Positions 33,069 through 45,500 of a stretch of DNA of 64,000 bases are shown piece after piece (the stretch's first letter is position 1; each line of letters opens with the position of its first letter). The stretch lies in contig VDMD01000013.1 of the NCBI GenBank assembly GCA_007026445.1, positions 372,001 through 436,000 of the forward strand, read 5' to 3'. The notes beneath the pieces are model-generated. The model worked only from the letters and a program-made list of their open reading frames with translations, had not been told where the DNA came from and did no database searches. Made by a program: the position numbers and the translations under genes. The DNA comes from Schizophyllum amplum (Eukaryota > Basidiomycota > Agaricomycetes > Agaricales > Schizophyllaceae).

Positions 33069-35687
33069 GGAGGATGGCGGTGGAAAACAAGAGAAGTGAC
33101 GAGGTGGAGAACGACGTGTTGGCGGAGCTAAAGGGAAATGTTCGCGGATCGTTAGGATCGGCAAACAGAAACTCCAGCGAATAAGCCAGGAACGGCGCGG
33201 GAGGGGGAAGAAAAGTCGGTGACAGCACCGGCGGACCGGGCCTTATAAGGCGGATATCTGGGGTGGTAGCGCCGAGGACGAAAGGCAGACGCGTGAGGCG
33301 CCACGCCCGTCTGCGCATCGAACATGCTGCCGCTACGCAATTCAGTCTGCGCGCGTTATGAAGGACGGAGGCCTCGGTGGGAACTTCTACGCACAGAGTG
33401 CGCACCCGGTTTTCGCAGAGTCGTCCGCCCACTGTCCGGCCGCCCTGGTCCTCTCCCTACAACGTTCGGGATTGCGGTCAAAGCCTTCCTTCTTGGGCGA
33501 TATTCTCAAAGGGATCCGCAGATCTAGAAACCTGCCTTATACGGCATAGACCCTTCTTCCGATCTATTGAAGCACATCGCGGCAGCATAGCGGTCCCGTG
33601 CAGCCTGGTGGACCTGACGTAGAGGAAGTTTTGTGAGTGCAACAAACTTCACGCGATGGACAACCTGTGAAGACGAACTGAAGACAAAACAATTGCAGTT
33701 GCACACGCAAATTACAAGCTCGGGAGTTCGGTCACGTGAATGTTCGGAAGATCAACTGGTCACGTTTGGGGCGAAAAACGCGTGCAGAGTGGCAGGATTG
33801 AGGAAGTCATGTCTGAGGGCATCTACGTCTCTAATGACCGCGTCCGACGTCGTGACAACCCTCCTTGCCCGCTTGTTGACAGGGAACCGTGATAGCCCCT
33901 GCTGTGCAATCCATGTCCCAATAGAACTGGGGGCTGCCTGATGTCATGCGATGAGTCCGACGTATGATTGACTGTGCGAGACATACGATCTCTTTACGGT
34001 GCCTTGGACTTCACCGCGGAAGATCGAAAGTCAGTGGCGATGGGACGGGCGCCTGTCGCGCGTAATGAGGTCGAGGGCTGGCGTTACTGCAGATGTTTGT
34101 CCGAGCGTGCCGGTCAAACTTAGGCCGCGGTTATGAAGCGACCCCAGAGCGCAGTCGATGTCTCCCACCGTCGTGGCAGCCGTTTCGTTGGTGGATGGGA
34201 GTAACGCGTGTCTCTGCAGGTCCCTCAGTAAGCGTTGGTGCAGGCAACGGATCGCATCTGGAGACGATCCTTCAGAGCGAACCATCTAGACAAGGACTAG
34301 TCACGGCCAGAGATCACGACTATGTACCACGGCATCCCTCGTCCCTCGCGGATCCCTTTGGGGCGCGGGAAAACACGCATTTTCGCGACATACTAGCAGG
34401 CGCCTGACCTGATCCAGAGGTACCCTAGCCCAACGAAGGCGGGGATGTCGGCCATGGGGAGCTATTCGAGGGCTGGGAAAAGCGCAGTGCAGGTTCAAAC
34501 GGACGAAGCGGGCCTGCCATGAGTATCTTCGTCTTCATAATCGCAGAGGACGATCCAAGGCGGTCCGGATGCAAGGAGGTCCAGACGCGAGGTGTAACGG
34601 ACGCCAGGTGGTTTGGCGGCCGGCATCTCATGAGCGGCTTGAGGTGATTCAGGCGGCCTCGCGCTTACGGTGAGGTGGCTGGTTGCCGCAGTTGAAGGCC
34701 GGGTTCTTCTCAGCAGGTGAACCGGGCGGGGAGCGGGCTTTAGCTGCGAGGAAGCGGAAGGAGGGCATTGTCGTCAGATATCCAGCGTTGTAGAAGGCAC
34801 AGAGCCGAGACAAAGTTGCTGGAGTAACGAGGGAGACCTCAGTCCGTACGGCCGTCCGAGATCCATGGCCAACGAGCTGCCTGTCAAGAGTCAAGACGCC
34901 AGTACTAGTGGTAAAATGTCAAATGTGTTATGCGTTCGGAACAACCCTGAGAAATCCGCGAGTAGAGAAAGTAATGTCGGAACCACAGAGCACATCGAGT
35001 CTGACGCTCAACCCGGTCAAAGTTGTTGTTCAAAGTCGATATCAAAGAAGGTCAAATTGAAAGAGGCAGCGGTTGGGAATACGATCCACATGGCTCCCAC
35101 GAGACTCGATCATGCGTGCTTGTTGATTCCGGAGAAATCCTGGGTCACGCCTAGTCACCTCTAGTCACGCGTCTTGCGGAGTCCGGATCCGAGTTCGACT
35201 TGCGATTGTCAATGTCCATTTCGGGACTTTGTCACCTTCATCTTGCCGCACGAGACGGAAAGCTGAGGAAGCAGTCGCTTTTTCGTGCTCGGGCTTCGAC
35301 AACAATTAATTGCCTTACTGAACACAATCATTCCGTTTACTGCTTTGCAGTTCTCGGACCACTTGGAGGACGACGTGGACGATGCCAACTCGCAGACGCC
35401 TAAACTCTGGCATCAGTACCGCGTCAGCACGCCCGAGCGCCGAGCACTTATCGGTGATGTGGGATCATTGAAACGCGCGCGCTTGTCTGGAGAGAGCTCA
35501 GAGTCGTCCCTGACGAGCCCGGAGCGGGGTCGGGTGACGATGGCAAGGGCCAGCCTCACCTCTACTTTTTCCGTCACCACTCCCTGGCGAGTATGGCCAC
35601 CGCCGGTCTCACCATTGCGGAGGATGAGTACGCGCGCGCCTCCCGTAACCCTTGGATCTGACTGACGAGAACAAAAGACAAGGGCCG
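33069..35687. other. Long intergenic region of about 2.6 kb
   Basis: No convincing gene is visible. A plus-strand frame near 35351-35560 (FSDHLEDDVDDANSQTPKLW) has protein-like character and may be an upstream exon or a remnant, but it does not join to the DUF6534-type gene in phase. Confidence 0.35.
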
Positions 35688-37453
35688 ATGTTCATTGGTT
35701 TCATCTTCAACACGACGCTGCTTGGGCTGTTGAGCCTCCAGGTACATGCCTACAGCAGGGCGTACAAATCGTGCGTACGAATCAAGACCTAGTGCTCGTA
35801 TGTTGTCGCTGACATTGGGTATAGGGACGCGCAATGGATACGAATCTTTGTGGGTTGCAGAGATTTCGGCCCGATGGCGCGTTAACGTGGTGCATGCAGG
35901 TTTATAGCCTGTATACAATCAACGTCCTCAACACAGTCTTCATCGCGATCTACCTGTATACTGCTGTTATCATCCACTTTGGCACGTTTTGAGCTCTGCC
36001 GCGCTCCCCGACGACGTGCTGATGCATCGGCCCTTTAGGCGACGAACATTACCTCGCGACAGCGACATGGGGTGCGTTGCCTGCTTCATTGCCGTTCATA
36101 TCTCTCTCATTAGAATGTCATAGCCTTCGATACGACTCCGGCTATGACGGTACGTCTTTCGCCAACACGTCGGTCCCTCCTTCATTTACGGTCATCCAAA
36201 GGGTATCATAGCGGCTATGGTCCAACTTTTCTACGCGTGGCGGCTCACCATCTTGACACGATCATTTACTGTTCCCGCTGCCATAGTCGTGACCACACTG
36301 TTAGGATTAGGTGAGTCGTGGGCAGTTCATTGCTGTTATGATACTCATGATATACACCAAGTGGGGGCACTCGTGACGACCTATTACTGCACATCATTTA
36401 TGTATTTCGAGGACTTTGTCGAGTTCAAGGCAAGCCACCACCTCTTCTGTGAATCTGTCGTTCCTATCCTTGCCTAAATGATTTCTCGCCAGGCATGGCC
36501 GATTGTCTGGTTGATATCCGGCTGCGTGTCAGATGTCATCATCACAATCTCATTGGTCTGCCACTTGTGCGTCTTGTTGCCCTCTGCGTATGTCTTGCTA
36601 ATGTCATGCTGTTCGCAGAGTACGGAACATGGCTTCTGGTCTATACGTGTTCCAACTCTAACATCTCGCGCAGCAACGACATAAGACTGGCGACAAGAGG
36701 ACAGATGCCCTCGTGGACAAAATCGTCAGACGTATGGCTCATTACTTCTCAGTCTATTCACGCACATCTGACTCGTCGTCGTCGTCAGTGACTGTACCTA
36801 CTGGGGCGTTGACCGCCGTCGTGGCTATTGTGGCCATCTGCGTATACCGCAAGTGAAATCCTCATCTCAAGTCTTGCCGTGCTGAAAGTTCTTTACAAGT
36901 CGTGCCAGGAATTCACGTACGGCTTTCTCGTGCATCACTTGAACCGCCCCTGACCCGTCTGACATGTTCAGCCGGCAGGACTGCACCACCTGTTCAACTT
37001 CCCTCTCTCGAAGCTCTACAGCGTCAGTCTTATGAGTAGCCTTACATCTCGCATGCGCGAAGGCTCGAGATTAGGCAACAGCGGACCTACGACGTGGAGC
37101 GTATGGAGATCGAGAGGTAAGCCGAGTCATTCCTACGTCGTCCGTTTTGCTTCGACTATATATGACTTTCCAGGTGACCGGCCCACCACGATGGTGTCCG
37201 ATATGGTTCTGGAGACCAGATCGAAGGTCGGAGTACGTACTGTATCTCTCCCATGCGCGGATACTCATACGGCCAATTGCAGGACTACCCGACATTGGAC
37301 ATGCAATGCTCCGACATCCACGTCAATGTCGAGCGGACAAGCACAGTGGACTATGACGTGGACAGTGGCTATGGACGATCCCTAATGATGCGGGGCAGTG
37401 TTACGAGCTCACGATGGTTGTACGATCTTGACTCTGCTTTTGAAGGAGGCTAA
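35688..37453 (+). CDS. Multi-pass membrane protein, DUF6534-like
   Basis: Exon pieces encode the hydrophobic pattern of this agaricomycete family. They read MFIGFIFNTTLLGLLSLQ; VYSLYTINVLNTVFIAIYLY; TAVIIHFGDEHYLATATW; NVIAFDTTPAMTGIIAAM; VQLFYAWRLTILTRSFTVPA; AWPIVWLISGCVSDVIITIS. Then come a basic loop (HKTGDKRTDALVDKIVRR), TGALTAVVAIVAICVY and the family segment FNFPLSKLYSVSLMSSLTSR. A soluble tail ends at 37453 (DIHVNVERTSTVDYDVDSGY). Six or seven membrane helices are expected. Two introns appear to use GC donors (TTTG|GCACGT near 35990 and AAG|GCAAGC near 36430). The junction near 36570-36680 and the last two introns were not fully resolved, so minor damage is possible. The family's function is unknown. 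The start could lie upstream. Confidence 0.62.
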
Positions 37454-37843
37454 GAGGCCTGGCGGGCACTTTTGTATCATGTAGTTGTACGAGCCCGCTG
37501 CTTATTTATGAACACCCATAGACCGCACGAACATTGTACGCTGCTCTTAGCTTGCAGTTGGCGTCTCTGCATTTCTGTTTGTCAGTCGATCAGCTCCCAC
37601 CCACGGACATCAATTGTGATCCGCGACGAGCCTGTGGTATTGGTTGTGGTACAAGATTAATAGGCTACCCGAGTATAGTACTTAGCGGTACCGTAACCGA
37701 TGGCAAGAAGTCTGATAAACAAAGGTAAGGTAAGGCAAGGGTGAAGATCGAATTAGAGCGAGCGATGTTAGGTAGCAGTAGGCTGACTGATGAGGTCAAG
37801 AACAGGGACGGTAAGAGGTAAAGTAAGCAAGCAGCATTAGTGC
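37454..37843. other. Intergenic region between convergent genes
   Basis: This is about 390 bp of non-coding sequence where the DUF6534-like gene and the F-box gene end facing each other. It contains a short AAGGTAAGG-type repeat on the plus strand near 37722-37740. Confidence 0.45.
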
Positions 37844-39447
37844 CTAGCAGGTTGGCGGCATAAGATAATCAAGTACCGTGATCTCGAGGTCATCCGTAAG
37901 CAGAGCCAAGCGGCCGGAAGCAGGGCAAAAGTCGAAGTCCGGCACATCATCTTCCTCCTCATCCTCCTCGTCGGGCGCCCTGGGTTCCGCAACCTCCACC
38001 ACCTCAGTACCATCCGAGAGGAGTCGAGTGGCCACAGTGCGATGGCCGGCCTTCGCCGACAGCGGCGACTGCATCATGTGTACGCCGAGCTGTTCGTAAT
38101 CCTTTGCTGTCCATGCGAAGAGGACGTCATTGTCGAGGAGCTTCAAGTTCGTCGAGGAGCGGTTTCGGCGGGCGTTCCACACGTCGGGAGGTAGGTCAAT
38201 GGACTCGATGTAGACGGGGACAAAGTTCGGTACGTTCGCGTCGCTGGGCGAAGGTCGTTGGAAGTGGAAGCGCGAGAACGCCTTCGACGAGCTGTTCAAG
38301 TCCACTGTGTCGAAGTACATGAGGTGCGGATCTTGCGTGTACCAGCGGAACATTCGGACGACGTAGTCGATGTTGCGGGCGTGAGTTATCACTGGCTTGA
38401 GATCATGGTGCGTGGAGACGGGCTTCGAGGCGGAAGGCAGCAGCTTATTGATGTTGAAGACGTCTATGCGATTGTCGCAGCAGCAGGTCGCGCAGTCATC
38501 GACAAGTATCATCTGGTGGATGTGAGCGACCGCTGAGGATGCAAGACATTGCAGTCTGACCTCTTGAATTTGTGGCACATCCCAGGTGATGGTCGTGTCG
38601 CTGGCCAAATGCCATATACCGGCGATGGACTCTGCATAAGACCAAAAGGCGACCCTTCCGTCACAGATGGTACCAACACGCAAGTCCGGAAAGTCCCACG
38701 TGTGTGTCCCGATCTCCACTATGGCCGGCGAGGCGGTGAACGGGTTGACCTCGTACATCGTATGCTTCGTTCCGTCACTGCGAACCAAGCGTTCAGCTGA
38801 TGACGAGAAGAATATGCGTGACGACGTACTCAACAAAGCTTCCAATCAAGAATTCGATCTTGTTCCCCGCTGGGGTGGCACCGGCGCACCAAGAGTCGCC
38901 TTCGGGAGATGCATCAACATCGCAGACAGCGAGCGGACGAGGTTGAATCATCTTGTTGGCGTTGAAGCCCAGATCCCAAAGATAGACCGCTGTCGAGGAC
39001 ATGGCAAAGAGGAACCGTCCGCCGGGAATGATCATCAACTCAACGAACCGTGTGGCGTTGGAAGGCTGATCGACGCGGCGAGGAATGAGGGTGCGCCTTG
39101 CATAGGGCTCGAGACAGCAGCCTTCGGCTGTCGCACCACGTACGAGAACGGAGCGGTAGCGTTCCGGTGATGTGGCGAGATGCTCGAGCTCGGATAGGGT
39201 CATGCGAGGTAGGGGGAAGGACGGAAGGAACACGAAGTTATTGCAGCAGGTGCGACGGACAGCATCAAGCCAGACGGAGCGTATCCTCGTGGCATTGTAA
39301 AGGGTTCTGCATGTCTATTGTGGCGTCAGTACAGACACTACTGGGCATGCCCTCGAGACGCACCTTTCTCAGGACAAGTAGAATGTCCAGAGGGGGGAGA
39401 AATGACTGGATGAGAATGACAACGTCGAGAGTGACTGTGTCTAGCAT
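37844..39447 (-). CDS. F-box domain protein
   Basis: Three exons (39447-39364, 39314-38830, 38777-37844) join in phase to 500 residues. The N-terminus MLDTVTLDVVILIQSFLPPL continues DILLVLRKTCRTLYNATRIR, an F-box-like helix set split by the first intron. The rest is a beta-rich region typical of these fungal proteins, with FLFAMSSTAVYLWDLGF and VGTICDGRVAFWSYAES repeats suggesting a degenerate beta-propeller. An acidic run (APDEEDEEEDDVPDFDF) precedes a hydrophobic C-terminal strand. It likely recruits an unknown substrate to an SCF ubiquitin ligase. The second intron (38778-38829) was set by phase, because both flanking frames run through it. Intron borders inside the last exon (near 38515-38565) are possible. 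Confidence 0.75.
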
Positions 39448-39868
39448 CTTGCCTCAGATCATAGGCACTGGAGAGGAGAAAGCGGGGTTGAAGGAGTGGA
39501 CGCGATAGTATGTATCGCACAATAAGTACCGGCAGCGGTTGCCAAGGAGTGCACGGCGGCAGGCGTCCCATTGTGCGCGAGAGGTCACAAAGCACGTGGT
39601 CCTTTCGCGACATGCCCCCTGTCACAGGTAACGCCGATCCTTTGCTCCCTTTCCCCACCGTTACTGCCCTTGCAGGCTCCCTTTGCAGATCTGGTACCGC
39701 CAGAATACATAGCGCAAGTCCGGAGTCAATCAGTAGTTGCTCACGCCTCATGAATGTTGCCGAGTGACAGGCGTGCCGCCGTGTCCTTCAGGAACCTTGA
39801 GATACTAGACGCTAGCTTATCATGTTTAGTGGATCGGCTAGTAGCCCTGCTCGACTCTCACCACCATC

Positions 39869-42261
39869 ATGCTCTGGTGGTCGTCTTTTGCTTGCTCTCT
39901 CTTTGTCTGTTTAGCTCTTTCAGCTGGTGCCAGTCAGGCGCCTTTCTCCTCTGACATTCGTCATGGCGCCCCTGATGTGCTGAACTCGAAGACCGACGCG
40001 TTCATCCAGCGTATCATGCACGACTGGCAGACTCCTGCAGGCCTAGCAGTTGCTGTTGTCCGTCTGATAGACGGGCAGTGGCATACGGAGACCAAAGGCT
40101 ACGGGAATGCGACGCTGAACGGTACAGCGGTTGACGAGAACACATTGTTCGCGATCGGCTCGAACTCCAAGGTGAGCGATACTCGCGAATTCTCGCTAAC
40201 TGACTGGAAGCCAACTGTCATGTCGACAGCTCTTTGATATCGTGGCAACGGGATTGCTCATCCATAATGAGACGCTACAGCCTCGCATCGACTGGGACAC
40301 CAAAATCGGTTCGCTGATCGCCGAGTGGGGTCTTATGGACCCACTAGCCTCAGCTGAGACGACTATCGTTGACTTAATGAGCCATCGTACTGGCATGCCG
40401 CGTCATGACCATATGTATGGCTACGGCGACAGCGTGCTTGACGTTGTAAGTGGTTGTTTTGCTTGCCTGCCGGGATGTTGGGGGTTTTCCAGACATTAAT
40501 TTTCTTTTCGCTAGATCTCCCGCTTGCGATACATAAGGCCCTCTGCGCCATTTCGAACGGCCTATCAGTATAGCAATAACGCCTATACGACGCTCTCCTA
40601 TCTTCCTAGTTTGTTGATCGATTCACATCCTTCATTCACTGAATATGTTCGTGAAAATGTGCTTGCTCCGCTTGGCATGACAGCCACGACGTATTATTCC
40701 GTTGTGGCTGAGGCGAGTGGCCATCTCGCAGACGGCTTCAGCAGAGAAGGAGTCAACGAAACGGATGATTTGTTTGGGATGGGAACACCGCGGGTTTTTA
40801 GCCCATACTGGTCGCCGGCAGGCGATGACGGTAATGGTGGGCTTGTCGCAATAGTATCCCATCATATTGCAACAGCTAACAGGACACGCAGTTGTGTCTG
40901 GCCTCGGTGGCGTCATCAGCAGCGCGAACGATATAGTAAGTCATGCACTACTCCTGTCTCCAATATACCCACCTAACGCGTCTAGGCACTTTGGCTGCAG
41001 GCCTTGTTGTTGGAGGGGAAAAACCCATCGACGAATGCCACCGTCATTCCAGCGGAAGTCATCAAGAAGGTGTCGACAGGCGTGACGGTCAAGGCGCCGA
41101 AGGCGTGAGGTTGTCTGTACTTCCGGATTGAATTTTGATTGACGCATTAGGAAGGGCTTATCCTGAGTTGAGCCCCATCGTGTACGGGGGCGGCCAGTCG
41201 CGCGGAACTTACCGGGGGCATGGTACGTAGAAGCTCCAGTATTCTCAACGATTTATCTCTTACAGTCTCACAGAATACATCGAGGTGAGGATATTCGACG
41301 ACGCCCCTTCTACCACTTATCGACTATTGTTAGCATGACGGCGCTGTTCCGGGTACCACCCATCCGCCTCGTGCTTTAATAATTAACTGAGAATATTCTG
41401 AAGGTTTCCAAACTTCGATAACGCGCTTACCCTGGGACAACATCGGAGGTCTGCTACCGCGCCCTTCACGCCTCACACGTTGTTATCTGAGCTCCTTCCA
41501 GTTGCGGTGCTTACCAATGACGACTACTACGGTTTCGATATACACGAGTTAGTAAAATACTACCTCATCGACGAGGCCCTTGGTCTGGAGAAGATTGACT
41601 GGAACACTCGGTATGTTACTTGAGCAAGTTTGCGCGCATACATGCTGAAGACGAACAGACTGATGGAAAAGGTACGCAAGGCATACCACGACCGTCGCGT
41701 ACAACCGCGCCCTAGCAGTCCCGCGCCGCCATCTGTCGATTTCGCTGCTCTGGAAGGCACCTACAGAAGCCTGGCGTACGGCACGTACGAACTGTGCTAT
41801 CTCGGTCCGGATGCGCGGGCTAGCGCTGGTGGTAGTGACTGTAATGATATGAGGAAGGACGCCCATCTCAGGCTTCCGGGCTGGGTCGATGCAGATAGGC
41901 CCACCTTTCTCATGCAATGGGATAAAGTATGGACTTCGCACCTCAAGCTGGACCACTTCGACGGCAATGTATTCAATGTGACCATACTGCAAAGCACTGT
42001 GAGTTCTTCCTTCTTGGGCACATGTTGATGCATCTGACGGACTCCTCACTGTCTCAGCCTACAAACGCCGCGTCGCAACCGTACTGGGTCGATCAGAGTG
42101 AAGCTACCGCGTCAAGATCAGGCTATGCCCAGTTCGTTGTGGACGATGGAGCCGTATCCTTCGGTCTTACAGGTGGATTCTGGGGTGCGGGTGCAGGCGT
42201 CGACTCCCCCCAGGGCGAAGGCATCCGTGGAAAGGCGGAAATCTGGTTTGACAGGCTATAA
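39869..42261 (+). CDS. Secreted class-C beta-lactamase-like serine hydrolase
   Basis: Twelve exons join in phase to 597 residues (39869-40171, 40230-40445, 40515-40830, 40892-40935, 40986-41104, 41155-41222, 41274-41284, 41334-41352, 41404-41448, 41502-41610, 41659-41998, 42058-42261). A signal peptide (MLWWSSFACSLFVCLALSAG) starts it. The serine beta-lactamase/penicillin-binding fold is marked by the nucleophile motif SNSK at the first splice, the YSN motif in FRTAYQYSNNAYTTLSY, and VVSGLGGVISSANDIALWLQ. RGTYRGHEYIEHDGAVPGFQ crosses several tiny exons. A C-terminal extra domain follows (VDFAALEGTYRSLAYGTYEL). Family members are esterases or peptidases; the substrate is unknown. Read without splicing it looks frameshifted, but microexons of 11 and 19 bp repair every frame change. 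Confidence 0.86.
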
Positions 42262-42564
42262 GCGACAGTAGTGGCCGATAGGCACAGGTAGTACCAGATG
42301 CCACCATGATCCAAGGTGCTAGTACCCAGCTAGTGACTGACGGGACGCGGAATAGCCGCGGCAGCGGTAGTTGGGCAGGGTATTGATCCATGTCGGTCCC
42401 TATTTTGGTTGGTTTTCAAATTTGCAAAGACGCGTGTAGTTGCACATGTTTGTGCAGGGTGCAATCAACGCTTGACCAACGCGGTCGCGGTTTGCATACA
42501 ACGTTCACCGCGGGGAGGGGGCGCTCGCCATTCTCTCTCTCTTATACTTCCACCGACGGCCAGC
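42262..42564. other. Short intergenic region
   Basis: This is about 300 bp between the hydrolase stop and the NUM1-like start. It presumably holds the NUM1-like promoter. No gene is seen. Confidence 0.5.
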
Positions 42565-45500
42565 ATGGCCGGCTCGTCGGAGGGCGCCTTGTTGCCCGCC
42601 ATGCCCGATTTCGCTCCGTCTTCCCTCAACTCCATGGCCGATATGAAGTACCACCTCCAGTCCCTGCTCGATTCCAAAGAGAAGCAGCTCCAGCAAGCAG
42701 GGACGCTGGGGCAGCGGGTCCTGGCCCAGCAGATGGAACTCGAGGAGCGCATCAGACAGATCCAAGAGTTCGAGGCGGACCATGCCGAGGACGACGAGAT
42801 CGACTCGCAAGTACGCGACAAATACGAGGAGCTGGCGAACACGATTGGCTCGTGGGACAAGGAGAACGCGCAGCTCTCTAGCACCTTTGGGTCTCAGGTG
42901 TGTGGCTCATGAGTATACGCGTGTGCTCCCTCTAACGACGCTGCAGCGTGTTGTGAACGGAGCCAAGCCCTCTCTCTCCGTGGCACCACGCGACCAGGAA
43001 TCTGAGCGGTCCAAGGCGTCGGCCGGTACATCGTCAGCTGCTCAATCCCGACGTGCCAAGAATGCTGCCCATCGCGCCGACGACGTTGGTGAGTTTGCCC
43101 TTTGCCCTGTGGCGCGCGGCGTATGCTGATGAGGCGCAGAATTCGCCTTTGAGATCGGGAGTGGCCTCCTCACAGAAGTTCGGCGCTTGCAGAGCCTTCT
43201 CGCTGAGCGCGACAAGGCCATCCAGGACATGAAGGAGGAGAAGGACGACCTTGAAAAATCGGTTGAAAGCTTGCGGACGGCGCTCAAGCAGCAGGAACAG
43301 AACTCAGGTGCGTGACCTGCTTGACATCGCCAGCTCTTGACTCATCGCGTGGCAGACAAATACAAGGAGGAAAACTGGAACCTTGAAGTTACGCTTCAGG
43401 AACTCCGAGCCCAGTTCACCGACTCGCAAGGTTCTGTTCAGCGCTTAGAAGGCGAACACAAACGTCTCAACAAGCTCCTTGCGAACTCCCGCGACACCAG
43501 TGATCATTTCAAGAATGAGGCTGAGCGTCTCCAGGGTGTCTACGATGAGCTGAAGTCGAAGCATGAGACGGATATCGCCCAAGCTCGCAAGCACGCGGCT
43601 GGTCTGGCTCGCGATAAGACCGACCTGCAACAAACTGTTGACGCGCTCAAGGCGGAACAACAGCGTGCTGCTCGCCGTATCGGTCGATTCGGCTCTCCTC
43701 TCACTCCTGGCGGAGATGCAGATGGTCGCGCCAATGACTTCTTGACTCCAGGTGGCGGGGAAGACGACCTGTTCGGCCCCGGTACGACAGGCGGCATGTC
43801 GACCAACCGGAGGCGTACGGAGAGCAACACCCTCTACGATGCTGGAGGCTTTGGGGATGAGTTCGATCCCGATTCCCCAGAGCCGTCACCAACTCGCCAG
43901 CCTTTCCTATCTCCCAATCACCCGACGAACGAGATCGAGGCTCTTCAGCAACGCTTGGCCCACGCTCAGCGGCAGATCAACACCTTGAAGGGTAGCTTAC
44001 AGCGCGAGAAGGAGATGAAGTCGGATTACCGCAAGCGCCTTGTAGAGGCCTCGCCTGGTGTAGTCGTAGATGACGACCAGGACGATGACGCCTACGAGGA
44101 CGAGGAGACTACCAACGCACCGGCCAACAGGTCCTCTAGACTACGGGGGACCCCTTTCCGCTCCGGAGGGCGGGGACGAGGTCGCGGTCGTGGCGGGCGC
44201 AGCGGTCTCACCTTGGCTCAGAGGCTCGGCATGGCGGCGAACAGCCCCGCGTCCGAATACAACGACGACGACGAGCTGGACACCACGGATGCGCCGCCCG
44301 TTCCGCCTATACCCATCAACTTCCAGGGCGCAGACGAGCATAGCAGCCTAGTCATCGAGGAAGAGGATGATGAGGAAGAACCTGTCCGCGAGCCTTCCCC
44401 GTCGCCCTCAAATCGCACGAGCGTCGATGGTATGGACCCCGCTTTCGCCAACGTCCTCAAGAGGTCTCCCTCTACGAACTCCATCCCCCACGCTGGCAGC
44501 CCCCTCCGGCAGTCTGTGCTTGGTCGCTCCGCACGCGGCGGCTCGCTAGGCAGGAAGAGAGGAGGCGCCGCTTTCATGCAAAGTCGTCCGCCTTCGCTGG
44601 TCGGCGCGCCTGAAGCGCTCTCGGCGGAGTTGAATCTGAGCGGTTCGCCGTTGAAGCGCAACGACTCACTTAGAATTGACGACGGTCCTGAGTTGGCCGA
44701 CTTCGGGATGCAGACGGATCCTGAACCTGTTCCGGAGGCACCGAAACCGGTAATCGTATACGAACCTGCACCGGCTCCCGCACCAGCACCAGCACCAACA
44801 GTCGCCACCGCGGAGATCGCCATTCAATGCGATCCCGAGCCATTACCGCCGGCACCTTCAACAACGGAAGGCTCTGTGCAGACCGAACCAGAGCCTATCG
44901 TGCGTCGATCCAGTATGGGGACTCAACACGAGTTCAAGGAGCCAGTCGCTGCGCGCGTGTCCGCCAGCATCGGCACAGAGTCCGTGGCGGTCACGGAGAC
45001 GGAAATGCAGACAGTCGATGTCGCGTCTCCGCCTGCAACGCCAAAGACGACTGTGGTGCCGGTAGGCCTCGATCGCACTCCTCGACGTTCCTTCCCTGTC
45101 AACGAGGACGAAGAGGTCGAACAGACTCAGACAAGGCCCGACACGGAGACCGACACGGACGGCTATCAGGATGCTCTCCAGACGCCGTTGAGGAATTCAA
45201 GCGCGTCGCAGAGTCAAGACGATTTCCATTCGATCATGACAATGACGGACAACGACTACCCCAGCTCGGATGAGGATGATCTAGAGAGTGTCACAACTTC
45301 GCGAGTAGCCCCGCGCACCGCAGATCAATCTGCCGCGTCGTCGAGACCAGAGTCGTCTATGTATACGACGGCGTCCATGTCAGCAGGCCGTTCGTCCATG
45401 GATTCGCCCGTCGTGCCCCCTGCCACCTACGACACGAAGTCAGTATCTGCTGAGCTCCTCCGCGAGCCGCCGCCCACTGCCCCTCCGCCGCCGAAGCCGG

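Noticed and set aside
35688..37453. Possible STE3 pheromone receptor near the pheromone-like gene
   Set aside because: It has multiple membrane helices, but the sequence order (LFYAWRLTILTR, FNFPLSKLYSVSLMSSL) fits DUF6534-type proteins and lacks STE3 signatures.
39869..42261. Beta-lactamase-like gene as a frameshifted pseudogene
   Set aside because: Apparent frame breaks are all explained by ordinary short introns and two microexons with GT..AG borders and correct phase.
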